Positions 35,898 to 45,240 of a stretch of 64,000 bases of DNA are shown one piece after another. Location: contig BMJD01000021.1 in the NCBI GenBank assembly GCA_014642895.1, positions 1 through 64,000 on the forward strand. Reading direction: 5' to 3'. The notes below the pieces were generated by a model. The model ran no database searches. It saw nothing but the letters and a program-made list of their open reading frames with translations, and was not told where the DNA came from. Position 1 is the first letter of the stretch. Each line of letters starts with the position of its first letter. The stretch comes from Lentibacillus populi. Its GTDB lineage: Bacteria > Bacillota > Bacilli > Bacillales > Amphibacillaceae. The translations under genes and the position numbers were made by a program.

Positions 35898-37787
35898 TTA
35901 TGCCTTAGCTAATTTTCCGTTAATAGGCCAGATCCGTTTCTTATTCCTTTTCCCAAATCGTACAAGTCGTATAGCGTTCAGGATGACAATTAATACGCTC
36001 AATTCATGAATTAGCATGCCGGATGCTAGGAATACTTTGCCAAAGAGCACCCCCGCCAATAGTAACCCGACCGTACCGACTGCAAAGAACATGTTTTGCT
36101 TCAAGTTCCGGACAGTTGCTTTTGCCAAACGATAGGTGTATGGAATTTTGGCAAGGTTGTCGCCCATTAAAACAACATCTGCCGTTTCCATTGCTGCGTC
36201 AGTTCCGACCGCCCCCATTGCAATCCCCACATCGGCTAGTGCAATTGCTGGTGCATCATTGATTCCGTCCCCAACCATCGCTACCCGTTTTCCTTCCGCT
36301 TTTAATTGTTTAATCTGGGCAACTTTATCTTCCGGCAGCATTTCAGCAAACACGCGATCAATTCCCAGTTGATCCGCCACTTTTTTTGCGGAATGTTTGT
36401 TGTCACCTGTTAACATAATTGTTTGTTTTATTCCCAATGCCCGCAAGTGTTCGATCGTTTCACGGGCCTCGCGGCGGATCTGGTCTGCTATCGAAATAAT
36501 CCCTGCCAGCTGGTTATTAACACCCACAAAAATGACTGTATTCCCATATTTTTCTTCCTGTATTGCAAATGAGTAGGCATCATTATTAACCCTGGTACCA
36601 TTATTTTCTAATAATTTTCTATTTCCAATGACTACATGCTTCTTATCAAGCGTTGCGGTTATACCTTGACCTTTTTTTACTGCAAAATTGAATGGCTGAT
36701 TCGTGAGTACCATATCTCTATTTTTGGCTTCTTTTACAATCGTTCGTCCTAAATGGTGTTCCGAACGTGCCTCTACCTCAGCTGCCAGCTTTATTAGCTG
36801 ATCTTCCTTCATTCCGAAGCCCTTCACACCTGTAACTTCGGGCTTTCCTTTTGTTAATGTTCCCGTTTTATCAAATACAACAACATCCATTTTCGCCAGG
36901 TTCTCCATCACTTCCCCGCCTTTGACCAAGGTTCCCGCCTTTGCGCCATTTCCAATACCCGCCACAAGGGATACTGGAGCCGAAATGACAAGGGCACCAG
37001 GACAAGCAATTACCAGAAATGTTAAAGTTAGTTCTATATTTTGCGTGAACAGAAATACGATTACCGATAAAACTAGAATTCCTGGTGTATAAACATTGGC
37101 AAATCGTTCAAGAAACCTTTGCGTTTTTGCTTTTGCTTCCTGGGCCTCCTCCACCAATTCGATAATTTTGGCAAATGCTGTATCATCACCCACCTTTTCC
37201 GCTTCAACCTCTAGATAGCCATTATCAAGGATTGTTCCACCAAATACAGTATCTCCCCTTTTTTTATTAGCTGGTACCGATTCACCGGTTATCGTTGCTT
37301 GATTTATAAATCCCTGCCCCTCTACTACCTTTCCATCAACCGCAATTTTTTCACCTGATTGAATCAGAATTCGATCTCCCTTTACGATATTTTCAATAGG
37401 CAATATTACCTTCCGTCCCCCCTGCAATACGGTTGCTTCAAGTGGTACCATATCCATCAATGTTTTTAACGAGTTCCGTGTCTTTTCTAACGTACGAGTT
37501 TCCAAATACGCCCCGAACAAAAATAGGAAAGTTACTGCCGCGGACTCTACATATTCTCCAATAATCAAAGCACCCACTACCGCTATTATTACAAGCAGTT
37601 CAATGCTAAATGCACGCATTCGTACCGCTTGAACGGCCTTTTTTACAATTGGATACCCTGCCACAACCGTTGCCAAAATTAATGCAGCATCTCTCCAGAG
37701 CAATAGTTTTAGCAAATAAAATAAAAATGCAATACCTAGAAGCATTCCCGAAACCATTACAATGTGGGACTTCTTTATCTTTTCCAT
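35898..37787 (-). CDS. Heavy-metal P1B-type ATPase with CPG motif
   Basis: About 629 residues. TGES (167-170, actuator), the membrane motif ACPGALVIS (Cys262-Pro-Gly), DKTGT (phosphorylated Asp306), and MVGDGINDAPAIA give a complete P-type ATPase; HLGR-like SEHHLGR marks the P1B HP site. The motif is CPG, not the CPC of Cu/Cd/Zn pumps or the SPC of Co/Fe ones. There is no N-terminal metal-binding domain; the separate HMA gene upstream probably replaces it. Metal unknown. AAAGGG nine bases before ATG 37787 sets the start. Confidence 0.88.
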   Translation of the reverse strand: MEKIKKSHIVMVSGMLLGIAFLFYLLKLLLWRDAALILATVVAGYPIVKKAVQAVRMRAFSIELLVIIAVVGALIIGEYVESAAVTFLFLFGAYLETRTLEKTRNSLKTLMDMVPLEATVLQGGRKVILPIENIVKGDRILIQSGEKIAVDGKVVEGQGFINQATITGESVPANKKRGDTVFGGTILDNGYLEVEAEKVGDDTAFAKIIELVEEAQEAKAKTQRFLERFANVYTPGILVLSVIVFLFTQNIELTLTFLVIACPGALVISAPVSLVAGIGNGAKAGTLVKGGEVMENLAKMDVVVFDKTGTLTKGKPEVTGVKGFGMKEDQLIKLAAEVEARSEHHLGRTIVKEAKNRDMVLTNQPFNFAVKKGQGITATLDKKHVVIGNRKLLENNGTRVNNDAYSFAIQEEKYGNTVIFVGVNNQLAGIISIADQIRREARETIEHLRALGIKQTIMLTGDNKHSAKKVADQLGIDRVFAEMLPEDKVAQIKQLKAEGKRVAMVGDGINDAPAIALADVGIAMGAVGTDAAMETADVVLMGDNLAKIPYTYRLAKATVRNLKQNMFFAVGTVGLLLAGVLFGKVFLASGMLIHELSVLIVILNAIRLVRFGKRNKKRIWPINGKLAKA

Positions 37788-37838
37788 TCGTATCATCCCT
37801 TTCTATGATCGGAATGCTGAATAGAGCCTTCCGAACTG

Positions 37839-38060
37839 CTATGCGATCTTTTCTGATAAAACCGGGTATCCCAGTTTTTCAATAATTGTTCGTAATGTTT
37901 CCACTTCAACATGTGTTTCATCAAACGTCACTTTAACCTTACTGGAATGAAACAGTACCTTCGCTTCTTGAACACCTGTCTGTTTACCAAGCGCCCCTTC
38001 TATTTTCTTAATACATGTCGGGCATGTTAACGGTTCTAATTGAAATTTAACTGTTTTCAT
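37839..38060 (-). CDS. HMA-domain metal chaperone (CPTC)
   Basis: 73 residues, a single heavy-metal-associated ferredoxin-like domain with CPTC at 14-17 (LTCPTCIKKIEGAL), followed by the usual GVQEAKVLFHSSKVKVTFDE. It resembles CopZ but has CPTC in place of the CxxC with Ala/Gly in copper chaperones. It is 50 bp upstream of the ATPase on the same strand and probably hands metal to it. An FNR-like palindrome lies upstream. Confidence 0.85.
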   Translation of the reverse strand: MKTVKFQLEPLTCPTCIKKIEGALGKQTGVQEAKVLFHSSKVKVTFDETHVEVETLRTIIEKLGYPVLSEKIA

Positions 38061-38120
38061 GTAGTATCTCTCCTTTGTTTTACTGTATCTTTAGCATAAT
38101 CGAGAACTACAATGGATTCC

Positions 38121-38134
38121 TTGACACAGGTCAA
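38121..38134 (-). promoter_or_regulatory. TTGAC-N4-GTCAA palindrome ahead of the metal operon
   Basis: TTGACACAGGTCAA, a perfect five-base inverted repeat with four-base spacer, like sites of Crp/Fnr-family regulators (TTGAT-N4-ATCAA). It overlaps a possible -35 (TTGACC) of the HMA/ATPase operon. FNR-like control of such ATPases is known in lactic acid bacteria; here it is inferred. Confidence 0.45.
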
Positions 38135-38142
38135 AATTTCGC

Positions 38143-38180
38143 AAAAAGCCCGCGAACCATTAAATGTGATAGCACGGGCT
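38143..38180 (-). terminator. Terminator-like hairpin
   Basis: On the minus strand AGCCCG and CGGGCT arms with a partly paired 22-base loop and TTTTTG after it. It could end minus-strand transcripts arriving from 38561-38779 or isolate the metal operon. Confidence 0.5.
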
Positions 38181-38250
38181 AAAAAATTACAGCAAATCTA
38201 TTGAAGAAATACGAAAAATGTATTATTATACTCTATGTGACTTTAAGGAA

Positions 38251-38274
38251 TGTTCAAAAACCCATCAAATGATA
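38251..38274. repeat. Solo end of the MITE-like family
   Basis: TGTTCAAAAACCCATCAAAT followed by GATAA matches the right end of the 4764-4923 element read on the opposite strand (TGTTCAAAAAGCCACCAAAT, GATAA). The other end and the middle are missing; it stops 42 bp before a tRNA gene. Confidence 0.6.
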
Positions 38275-38315
38275 AGCGGAAGATTTTTAAACACGCCTTT
38301 AAGATACATTTAAAC

Positions 38316-38388
38316 GCTGGTGTAGCACAGCTGGCAGTGCACTTCACTCGTAATGAAGGGGTCGGAGGTTCGAATCCTCTCACCAGCA
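38316..38388 (+). tRNA. tRNA-Thr (anticodon CGT)
   Basis: Acceptor arms GCTGGTG/CACCAGC with discriminator A, anticodon stem CTTCA/TGAAG around CTCGTAA, so the anticodon is CGT and reads ACG. T loop GTTCGAATC is standard. CCA is not encoded. Confidence 0.93.
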
Positions 38389-38401
38389 TCATTTCTTTTC
38401 C

Positions 38402-38493
38402 GGAGAAGTACCCAAGCCCGGCTGAAGGGGACGCACTCGAAATGCGTTAGGGCGCTCTGCGTCGCGTGGGTTCGAATCCCACCTTCTCCGCCA
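38402..38493 (+). tRNA. tRNA-Ser (anticodon CGA)
   Basis: Acceptor arms GGAGAAG/CTTCTCC with discriminator G and encoded CCA; anticodon stem ACGCA/TGCGT around CTCGAAA, giving anticodon CGA, which reads TCG. The long variable arm is typical of class II tRNA-Ser. It is 13 bp after tRNA-Thr and presumably co-transcribed. Confidence 0.95.
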
Positions 38494-38560
38494 TTACATT
38501 ACTTACAACGGAAAAAGTATTTCCTCCCTAAAACATTTAAACAAACGTTTGATCTAACTT

Positions 38561-38779
38561 CTACTTATAAAACCCGATTGAATGAAGAAAAAAGACACCA
38601 ACTATCGAGAAGATAAATCCGGTAATTAAGATTAAAATAGGCGTTTTAAAATTCTTTGTATCTTCAAACCATGCAATAATGGCCACCCCAAGAATTAATA
38701 ACATACTCAAAAGCACTGCCACAAACGGATTAGTCGGTGTTATCCAATCATACCAATGAACTACATTCACGAACAACAC
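38561..38779 (-). CDS. Small two-helix membrane protein
   Basis: 72 residues with two hydrophobic helices (about 19-37 and 47-66) joined by the charged loop FEDTKNFKTP. No family recognised. GGGAGTG lies ahead of the ATG at moderate distance. A PerR/Fur-like box sits 38 bp upstream. It points toward the two tRNA genes. Confidence 0.65.
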   Translation of the reverse strand: MLFVNVVHWYDWITPTNPFVAVLLSMLLILGVAIIAWFEDTKNFKTPILILITGFIFSIVGVFFLHSIGFYK

Positions 38780-38816
38780 TCCCTTTCGATTGCTTATTTA
38801 TTATTCTATCTGATCC

Positions 38817-38831
38817 TTATAATGATAATAA
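38817..38831 (-). promoter_or_regulatory. PerR/Fur-like box
   Basis: TTATAATGATAATAA differs from the PerR consensus TTATAATNATTATAA at one position. On the minus strand it overlaps a weak promoter (TTATTA, 17 nt, TAGAAT) for the small membrane protein. AT richness makes chance matches easier here. Confidence 0.35.
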
Positions 38832-38834
38832 CCC

Positions 38835-41153
38835 TCAGATTGCACGCACGTCATATTTATCTTTCGGCGATTCCATTATGAACGGGCTTTTATTTCCATC
38901 TGTCATTAGAACCAGTTCATGCATTGCTCTTGTGCAAGCAGTATAAAAAAGCGTCCGATCTGACTCCAAGTGGTATGAAACGAAGGATGCATCCGGAATA
39001 ATCACCGCATCAAATTCAATTCCTTTGGCAAGGTAAACTGGCAGAACCAGGATTCCTTTTTGGAAAGAACGGGATTCTTCATTAATTTGCACTATTGACA
39101 GATCTTCTTTTAACATATCATAGATCGTATCACTTTTCTCCTGTGTTTTCGTGATAATCGCTATTGTTTCATGTCCGGCAGCCTTTAATTCATTTATTTT
39201 TCTATTCAGTTGTCCCTTTATACCAGCCTGATCACCCAGTTCGATAAGCTCTGGCTTATTTCCTTCCCGATTAAACGGTTCAATCATCTCTCCACCTGGA
39301 GCAAAATGTTTTGTAAACTCCACAATCTGTTTGGTCGAGCGGTAACTTTTCGTAAGGGTAATTTTTTCTATTTTTTCTACCCCTTCTTCCAAATTCGATG
39401 GAATCAGCGGGCTTCCTTGCATCGTATGCGTAAATATTGCCTGATTCACATCTCCCAGTAAAGTCATGCTCGCATATGGAAAGATATGCCGGATATACGC
39501 AAACTGAAACGGAGTGTAATCCTGAGCCTCGTCGATGAATAAATGACGAACCGATCTGTCTGAATGCTCACCTATCAATCTTTCCTTCACATACAGGTAT
39601 GGCGCGGCATCTTCCCATGTGATATACTTTCGTGACAGATCCACTGCCGTTTGTGCGCATATCTTCTCCCACTCATCGGGTGCGTTCTTCGGGTCCCACA
39701 TTTTAAAAAAAGCTCTATATGTGGCTAATACGTTAACAAAATCCAATCGCTTAACCCGTTTTTTAATACCTGCAAATGCCCTTGCTGTCACTTTCCTTCT
39801 CAGATATTCTTCTTCCCTCCCGGAATCATCGATATGCTCCTGTTTTTGCAGTTCCTTGTATACGTGTAAGAAATCCTCTTTACTTAATAATTCGATTTCA
39901 TCCATAACCCAATCTTTTTTCCTCTCTTTTCGCTCGGTTTTGCGGATCTTGGCTAGCAGCCACTTTGCCACAAGCTCCATTTTATTTGGGATGGAGATGG
40001 AATTATCCAATGAGTAAAAGTAATCACGTATTTCCTCTTTTGCAATAATCACTTGTTTTCGGAAAGTTATATTTCGGAATAACAATCCTTCATTCTGCAG
40101 CTGGGAAATGAATTCATCCAAGTCCGACTTAAATGTTAAACTCGATTTATAATCAATACTTTTTCTTCTTACTGTGCAAGCTTCATCATTTTCCTCTGTT
40201 AAGCTATATTCCATTTGTTGAAATGGTGATTCTACAACAAGTTTATCAGTCATTTTTGCTTCCAGATATTCTTGGAAGGTAATTTGCCTAATATTTGCTT
40301 CGCCTAATTCTGGAAGTACATTGGAAACATAACTGCTAAATAATGGGTTTGGTGAAAGCAAGACAATATTTTCTGCATGTAGCGTCTCGCGATATCGATA
40401 CATCAAATAAGCTACGCGCTGTAAGGCGGCAGACGTTTTTCCGCTTCCAGCTACTCCCTGAACAATGAGGCACTTACTTTTTTCATCCCGAATAATCTTA
40501 TTTTGTTCCCTTTGAATGGTTGCAACAATGCTTTTCATGGAGGTACTGGCATTATTTCCGAGCGCTTGCTGCAATAATTGATCCCCGATCGTAATACCTG
40601 TATCAAACATACCTTTTAGCAAACCATTACGAATAATAAATTGTCTTTTTAACGTCATTTCGCCGCAGATCGTTCCCTCTATTGTTTCGTACTTCGCCTT
40701 ACCTGGAGAAAAATCATAGTAAAGACTCGAGATCGGTGCCCGCCAATCATAGACTAAAAAGTTCTCATCATGTTTATCCATCAACGAGGCAATACCAATA
40801 TAGATCGGTTCGCTTTCTGTTTGACCAGCTTCCAGAAAATCGATCCGTCCAAAATACGGGGAGTTTTCCAATCTTTTTAATGTCTTTAATTCCTCACCAA
40901 TTTTCCCGTGAAATCTTTCCCTTTCCGATAATAACTCCGCCTGCTGTTTAATACTTGCCTGGGTTTCAATGACATCGTCAGGCTCATCTAAATTAACGGT
41001 TACGTCTTCCCAAAAGTTTTTTCGGAGATTGATCACACTTTCCTTTAGCCCCGATGCCTTGGTATAAAGCTCCTTTTCCTTCGCCTTAATTTCAAGGATC
41101 ACCGTATCCACACGTTGCTGCTCTGCTTCACGACTCTGATTTTTTACACCCAT
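38835..41153 (-). CDS. helD: RNA polymerase recycling motor HelD (UvrD-like ATPase)
   Basis: 772 residues, the length of Bacillus HelD. An N-terminal coiled-coil arm (about 5-90) inserts into the RNA polymerase secondary channel. The superfamily 1 motor follows: Walker A VQGVAGSGKTSAAL (about 232-245), an insertion domain, DEAQDYTPFQ (motif II), GDVNQAIF and LTKSYRST. C-terminal motifs AKGIEFDAVIIPDAS and YTACTRAMHEL complete it. HelD removes RNA polymerase from stalled or terminated complexes and can affect rifampicin tolerance. GGAGGCGAT precedes the ATG. Confidence 0.9.
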   Translation of the reverse strand: MGVKNQSREAEQQRVDTVILEIKAKEKELYTKASGLKESVINLRKNFWEDVTVNLDEPDDVIETQASIKQQAELLSERERFHGKIGEELKTLKRLENSPYFGRIDFLEAGQTESEPIYIGIASLMDKHDENFLVYDWRAPISSLYYDFSPGKAKYETIEGTICGEMTLKRQFIIRNGLLKGMFDTGITIGDQLLQQALGNNASTSMKSIVATIQREQNKIIRDEKSKCLIVQGVAGSGKTSAALQRVAYLMYRYRETLHAENIVLLSPNPLFSSYVSNVLPELGEANIRQITFQEYLEAKMTDKLVVESPFQQMEYSLTEENDEACTVRRKSIDYKSSLTFKSDLDEFISQLQNEGLLFRNITFRKQVIIAKEEIRDYFYSLDNSISIPNKMELVAKWLLAKIRKTERKERKKDWVMDEIELLSKEDFLHVYKELQKQEHIDDSGREEEYLRRKVTARAFAGIKKRVKRLDFVNVLATYRAFFKMWDPKNAPDEWEKICAQTAVDLSRKYITWEDAAPYLYVKERLIGEHSDRSVRHLFIDEAQDYTPFQFAYIRHIFPYASMTLLGDVNQAIFTHTMQGSPLIPSNLEEGVEKIEKITLTKSYRSTKQIVEFTKHFAPGGEMIEPFNREGNKPELIELGDQAGIKGQLNRKINELKAAGHETIAIITKTQEKSDTIYDMLKEDLSIVQINEESRSFQKGILVLPVYLAKGIEFDAVIIPDASFVSYHLESDRTLFYTACTRAMHELVLMTDGNKSPFIMESPKDKYDVRAI

Positions 41154-41328
41154 TTGATCGCCTCCGTTATTTTCACAAAACTTATCTGTTGACTTACCAT
41201 AATAAACATGGTAAAATTTATATAGGATATTTATTGACTATTTTATAAAAATAGCAATAATACGTTCATTATACTACTTTAACGTTTGGCATGCAATGTA
41301 AATTTTATTATTAGTTGGAGGTTTTGCT

Positions 41329-41664
41329 ATGCGGGAATTTAAACAATTGACCTCAATAGCGATGGTAAAAAATTTCGTGCAAAGCCACTCCCTCACCTTC
41401 TTATTCATTTCCCGCCCCGACTGCAGTGTTTGTCATGGATTATTCCCACAAGTACAAGCATTAATGAGTCATTACCCAGAAATTAAACCGGGCCATATCA
41501 ATGCTGATCAGGTGCCAGAAACTGCAGGTGAGTTTTCCGTTTTCACTGTCCCTGTTCTATTGCTTTTTGTCGAGGGAAAAGAATATTTACGCGAGGCCCG
41601 AATTGTACACCTCCAATTGCTGGATGAGAAGGTGGGCAGAATTTATAAAAATGTGGCTGGTTAA
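41329..41664 (+). CDS. Thioredoxin-like protein (CSVC)
   Basis: 111 residues. The redox pair is in RPDCSVCHGLFPQ (Cys32/Cys35), and the cis-proline in TVPVLLLF about 40 residues later. It fits the YdfQ-like small thioredoxins of Bacillus. With a Ser-Val between the cysteines it is not a standard thioredoxin (CGPC). Partner unknown. It lies alone between helD (divergent) and an SDR gene, with its own terminator overlapping its last codons. Confidence 0.8.
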   Translation: MREFKQLTSIAMVKNFVQSHSLTFLFISRPDCSVCHGLFPQVQALMSHYPEIKPGHINADQVPETAGEFSVFTVPVLLLFVEGKEYLREARIVHLQLLDEKVGRIYKNVAG

Positions 41665-41677
41665 TGATCCAGCCACA
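41652..41677 (+). terminator. Terminator of the thioredoxin-like gene
   Basis: ATGTGGCTGG and CCAGCCACAT arms; the stop codon is in the loop. TTTCCTTG follows. Confidence 0.7.
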
Positions 41678-41826
41678 TTTCCTTGTTTTCTGATATAAGT
41701 GAGATCAAGCCCTAATGTAAGTTGTTCTTTATCATAAAATCGTGAACGATGCGAATACACTATGTTAGACTGTGAAATACAGGACATGTGATATGATATA
41801 ACGGAAAGGAAAAGAGGTTTAAAAAC

Positions 41827-42426
41827 ATGAAAATATTACTTATTGGTGCAAGCGGTACAATTGGCAAAGAAGTTAAGACAGCATTGGAGGCTGATCACGA
41901 GATTATTTGCGCTGGGAGGAATGGATTTGACGTAAAGGTTGATATTACCTCCACAGAAAGTATTCAAGAAATGTACGAGAGAGTTGGCAGCATCGATGCG
42001 GTCGTAAATGCCTCGGGCGGTGCCAATTTTGCCCCTATTACAGAATTAACACCGGAAATAAATGAAAAAGGCATTGAAAGTAAATTAAAAGGGCAAATTA
42101 ACTTGGTGTTACTAGGATTAAACCATGTTACAGATCATGGCAGCTTCACATTAACAACCGGTATCATGATGGATGACCCAATCCGGCAAGGCGCCTCCGC
42201 TGCCATGGCAAATGGCGGTGTAAAAGCATTTGTAAAATCAGCTGCAGTCGAAATGCCTAGAGGGATTCGCATCAATAGTGTTAGTCCAAATGCCGTTCAG
42301 GAATCATGGGAAAGGCTAGAAAGTTTCTTTCAAGGTTTTGAACCTGTTCCCGCACATCGTGTGGCATTGGCTTATAAAAAAAGTGTTCTGGGAGCACAAA
42401 CCGGACAAAATTATGAGGTGTATTAG
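41827..42426 (+). CDS. Short-chain dehydrogenase/reductase, small type
   Basis: 199 residues, shorter than usual SDRs (about 250). The Rossmann start GASGTIGKEV is intact, and the NASGG motif is present. The catalytic Tyr of YxxxK is replaced by Asn (ANGGVK), and Ser by Thr (TTG). This pattern occurs in a compact SDR subgroup of unknown substrate, so it may not be a classical dehydrogenase. It is transcribed alone, with a terminator behind. Confidence 0.8.
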   Translation: MKILLIGASGTIGKEVKTALEADHEIICAGRNGFDVKVDITSTESIQEMYERVGSIDAVVNASGGANFAPITELTPEINEKGIESKLKGQINLVLLGLNHVTDHGSFTLTTGIMMDDPIRQGASAAMANGGVKAFVKSAAVEMPRGIRINSVSPNAVQESWERLESFFQGFEPVPAHRVALAYKKSVLGAQTGQNYEVY

Positions 42427-42448
42427 ACTGAACTACTAAAAGAGCGTG

Positions 42449-42488
42449 AAAAAGCCTTGCTTAGAGAATCCTCTTAAGCAAGGTTTTT
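42449..42488 (+). terminator. Terminator of the SDR gene
   Basis: AAAAAGCCTTGCTTAGAG and CTCTTAAGCAAGGTTTTT arms around AATC; nearly perfect. Confidence 0.88.
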
Positions 42489-42580
42489 CAATAGGAAAGA
42501 AAGTATAAGAATCCGGGTTATATTCCACTTATGTTAGGATAGGCCATGTCCGGATCCAGCTGCTAGCATGCTTCCTTTCT

Positions 42581-45187
42581 TTACATAGCGTTTCTAATTT
42601 TCTTCTTAACAATTTCAGAATCAGTATCCTCTTTCAAACTATCCCTAGGTCCAAATGATTTTCCACCTTTACTAATCAGCTTTGTAATCTGAAGCATGAT
42701 GGAAGCCAATGAATAATTTTTCCGATAGGCTAAATATTTCCCCGACCATTCTGGATGATATTTATTTTTAAAGTTTCTTAGCCCGCTAAACTTATACATA
42801 TAACGGATATTGTTAAACACCGCTTCCGCAATTCGTTCACGTAAAAAGGAATGTTTTGTACATCCTACGTTCGATAATGGCGCCATCCCAATATTGAATT
42901 TGGTGTAGCCCTTTTCCTTCGCCCATTGAAACAGATGGATAAACATTACATCTGTTGCTCCGCCTGGCGCGTCCGGAAGATAGCGCATTAAGTCAACAGA
43001 AACTACACCCTCCTGATAAGTAGGCATAATATTCATAAAAGCTATCATCGTACCTTCCTTATCGCGTAACACAGCAATCGGTGTCCGAGCTAAATAATCC
43101 TTATCAAAATACCCTAACGAGAACTGTTTTTCCCGTTTTTTGCCAAGCCATTCATCCGAGACATATTTCATTTCCTGTAAAAAGTCATCCGATAATGGCA
43201 GGTCGTTAACAGAAAATGTATACCCATTTTTCTCAAAACGATTAAAGGTTGATCGCAGTCCTGCTTTCTTCTTTCCGGATATGGTAAATGAATCAAGGTC
43301 TACTACCGCTTCTTCGCCAAGCTTGAAAAAGAGAAATCCAAGATCATGGTACAATGGCAATAGTTCTTCACTTATCTGATAAAAGATGCAGCGGTAACCA
43401 AAATAATCGGCTGCCTCATTTAGTTTAATTAACACATTTTCAAAGGACTTTTTATCGCCTTGCGGATCTCCCAAAACAATAATATTTTTCCCTGTAACTG
43501 CAAATTGGAGCATCGCTTTCCGGTCATCACTAAAAAACATCCGCTTGTCCCCTAAAAAACCTAAGTGGCTTAAGGAATGACCGCCATATTTTTGTAAAAA
43601 CCCGGTTAACTTTTCATCACTATATGCTTCGCCAATCACTATTTGATGACTTTTTTCATAAATGATAATACTTAGCAATACATATAGGAAGGCAAGCAGA
43701 CATCCGGAAAATCCGATGCTAAATACACCATATAAAGGTTTATTATAATCAACGAACAGTAAGCTTTCCCGAACTAAAACAACGAACAGAATGAAGCAGA
43801 TGCCACACAAATAAACTAACCACCGAACACTGGCTGAGGTGAATGGCAAACTTTGCCGGTTAAACTGTTTCCGTAATAAAACAAGAACAATCAAATGAGC
43901 CGCCGCCATTAGACCGATAATAATATTTTCCGATTGAAAAAGTAATAGAATAGTAGATATGATCAATGTTACGGTCAGAATATGCAAAGATCGCTTTGTC
44001 CGATAATATTGTTCCTTCATAAAATACCAGAGTGTAATACCACAGACAAACAAAGCCAAATTGTAAGAATCAAGTGTAAACAACGAAAGTTTTGATTTTC
44101 CCAGTCCGTGGATGGTAATAATATCGACAACTGGAACAACAATAAGAAAATAGCCAGTGATAAAAGCTAAAAGTGATAACGACCAATTTCCCAATTTATT
44201 AAACACGCGACGCTGTAATGCCCACAGTACGCCTGATATTTCCACAATCGAAGTAATCATATAGTTGTCTTCGGACTTTTTCATGACAGTTGAAGTTACT
44301 TCTACCGATGATAAAATCAAGCCTATTACGAATGGTACCAAATAATAAGCAAAGCGATACAGTAAAAGTGCTGTTAGCAGCATTTCCGAATTTATGCCGT
44401 ATACTTCTCCACTCAATAAAACGACCAAATCAAACGATCCGAACCCGCCAGGAACCATACTGATAAATCCTGTTACAGCGGCAACGATAAAAATGCCAAA
44501 TACTTGTAAAAATGTTAACTTTATATCAACAAAAACAAAGCTTAAATAAAGGACAACGCCCGCACCGAGCCATTCCATAATCGAAACGATAGAATACTGA
44601 ATCGTGATTAAAGGAGAAAAATAGGTTGACTTTCGATATCTTGATAAACCAATATAAATAGGTGTAAGTAACGATGTTCCTAATAGTACAAGAAATAACC
44701 AGCTTTTTTCAGCAAGCATTTCCTTGATAGGGAATAGCCCGACCAATGCCAAAAACGAGAAAAAAGAGAGTCCCATGGCAGCGGCCGGAGCCAACCAGGC
44801 AATGCCTTTTGCCAGGTCACTGCTGTTTTTTGTATACTCTCGATATAACATACCACGAATACCGGCACCAACTAGTCCACCAAACCCAAATATACCGTTA
44901 AAAGAATTCGCTATCCAGGATACACCGAATATCTTCGTCTTTTTTACCTTTAGGTGCTGTGATCGAATAAAGAAATAATCATAGAAAAACATGGTTCCGA
45001 CTGAAATCAATGCAACAATTATTATGATAACTACGTGTACAATAGAAATTTGATTTACGATTTTCAGTGCTTCTTTTAAAGAAATATTTTGCAGCTCTTT
45101 CTTCCCCTGAAAAAATATAATGGCCATAACACCAATCATGAATGCAATTTTACCGAATCTAGTCCATTGTTCTTTATTTTTAATCAT
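42581..45187 (-). CDS. mprF: Phosphatidylglycerol lysyltransferase and flippase MprF
   Basis: About 868 residues. The N-terminal half has a dozen or more membrane helices (about 10-520) with MVPGGFGSFDLVVL and LLYRFAYYLVPF, the flippase domain. The C-terminal half (about 530-850) is the cytosolic synthase (DUF2156) with GDPQGDK, LRSTFNRFEKNGY and FNIGMAPLS. It adds lysine (or alanine) from tRNA to phosphatidylglycerol and moves it to the outer leaflet, lowering sensitivity to cationic peptides. GGGAGGG six bases before ATG 45187 decides the start. Confidence 0.93.
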   Translation of the reverse strand: MIKNKEQWTRFGKIAFMIGVMAIIFFQGKKELQNISLKEALKIVNQISIVHVVIIIIVALISVGTMFFYDYFFIRSQHLKVKKTKIFGVSWIANSFNGIFGFGGLVGAGIRGMLYREYTKNSSDLAKGIAWLAPAAAMGLSFFSFLALVGLFPIKEMLAEKSWLFLVLLGTSLLTPIYIGLSRYRKSTYFSPLITIQYSIVSIMEWLGAGVVLYLSFVFVDIKLTFLQVFGIFIVAAVTGFISMVPGGFGSFDLVVLLSGEVYGINSEMLLTALLLYRFAYYLVPFVIGLILSSVEVTSTVMKKSEDNYMITSIVEISGVLWALQRRVFNKLGNWSLSLLAFITGYFLIVVPVVDIITIHGLGKSKLSLFTLDSYNLALFVCGITLWYFMKEQYYRTKRSLHILTVTLIISTILLLFQSENIIIGLMAAAHLIVLVLLRKQFNRQSLPFTSASVRWLVYLCGICFILFVVLVRESLLFVDYNKPLYGVFSIGFSGCLLAFLYVLLSIIIYEKSHQIVIGEAYSDEKLTGFLQKYGGHSLSHLGFLGDKRMFFSDDRKAMLQFAVTGKNIIVLGDPQGDKKSFENVLIKLNEAADYFGYRCIFYQISEELLPLYHDLGFLFFKLGEEAVVDLDSFTISGKKKAGLRSTFNRFEKNGYTFSVNDLPLSDDFLQEMKYVSDEWLGKKREKQFSLGYFDKDYLARTPIAVLRDKEGTMIAFMNIMPTYQEGVVSVDLMRYLPDAPGGATDVMFIHLFQWAKEKGYTKFNIGMAPLSNVGCTKHSFLRERIAEAVFNNIRYMYKFSGLRNFKNKYHPEWSGKYLAYRKNYSLASIMLQITKLISKGGKSFGPRDSLKEDTDSEIVKKKIRNAM

Positions 45188-45240
45188 AAACATCCCTCCC
45201 CCAGCAATAAACATCCCCCGTAATTACAAAAATAGAATCT

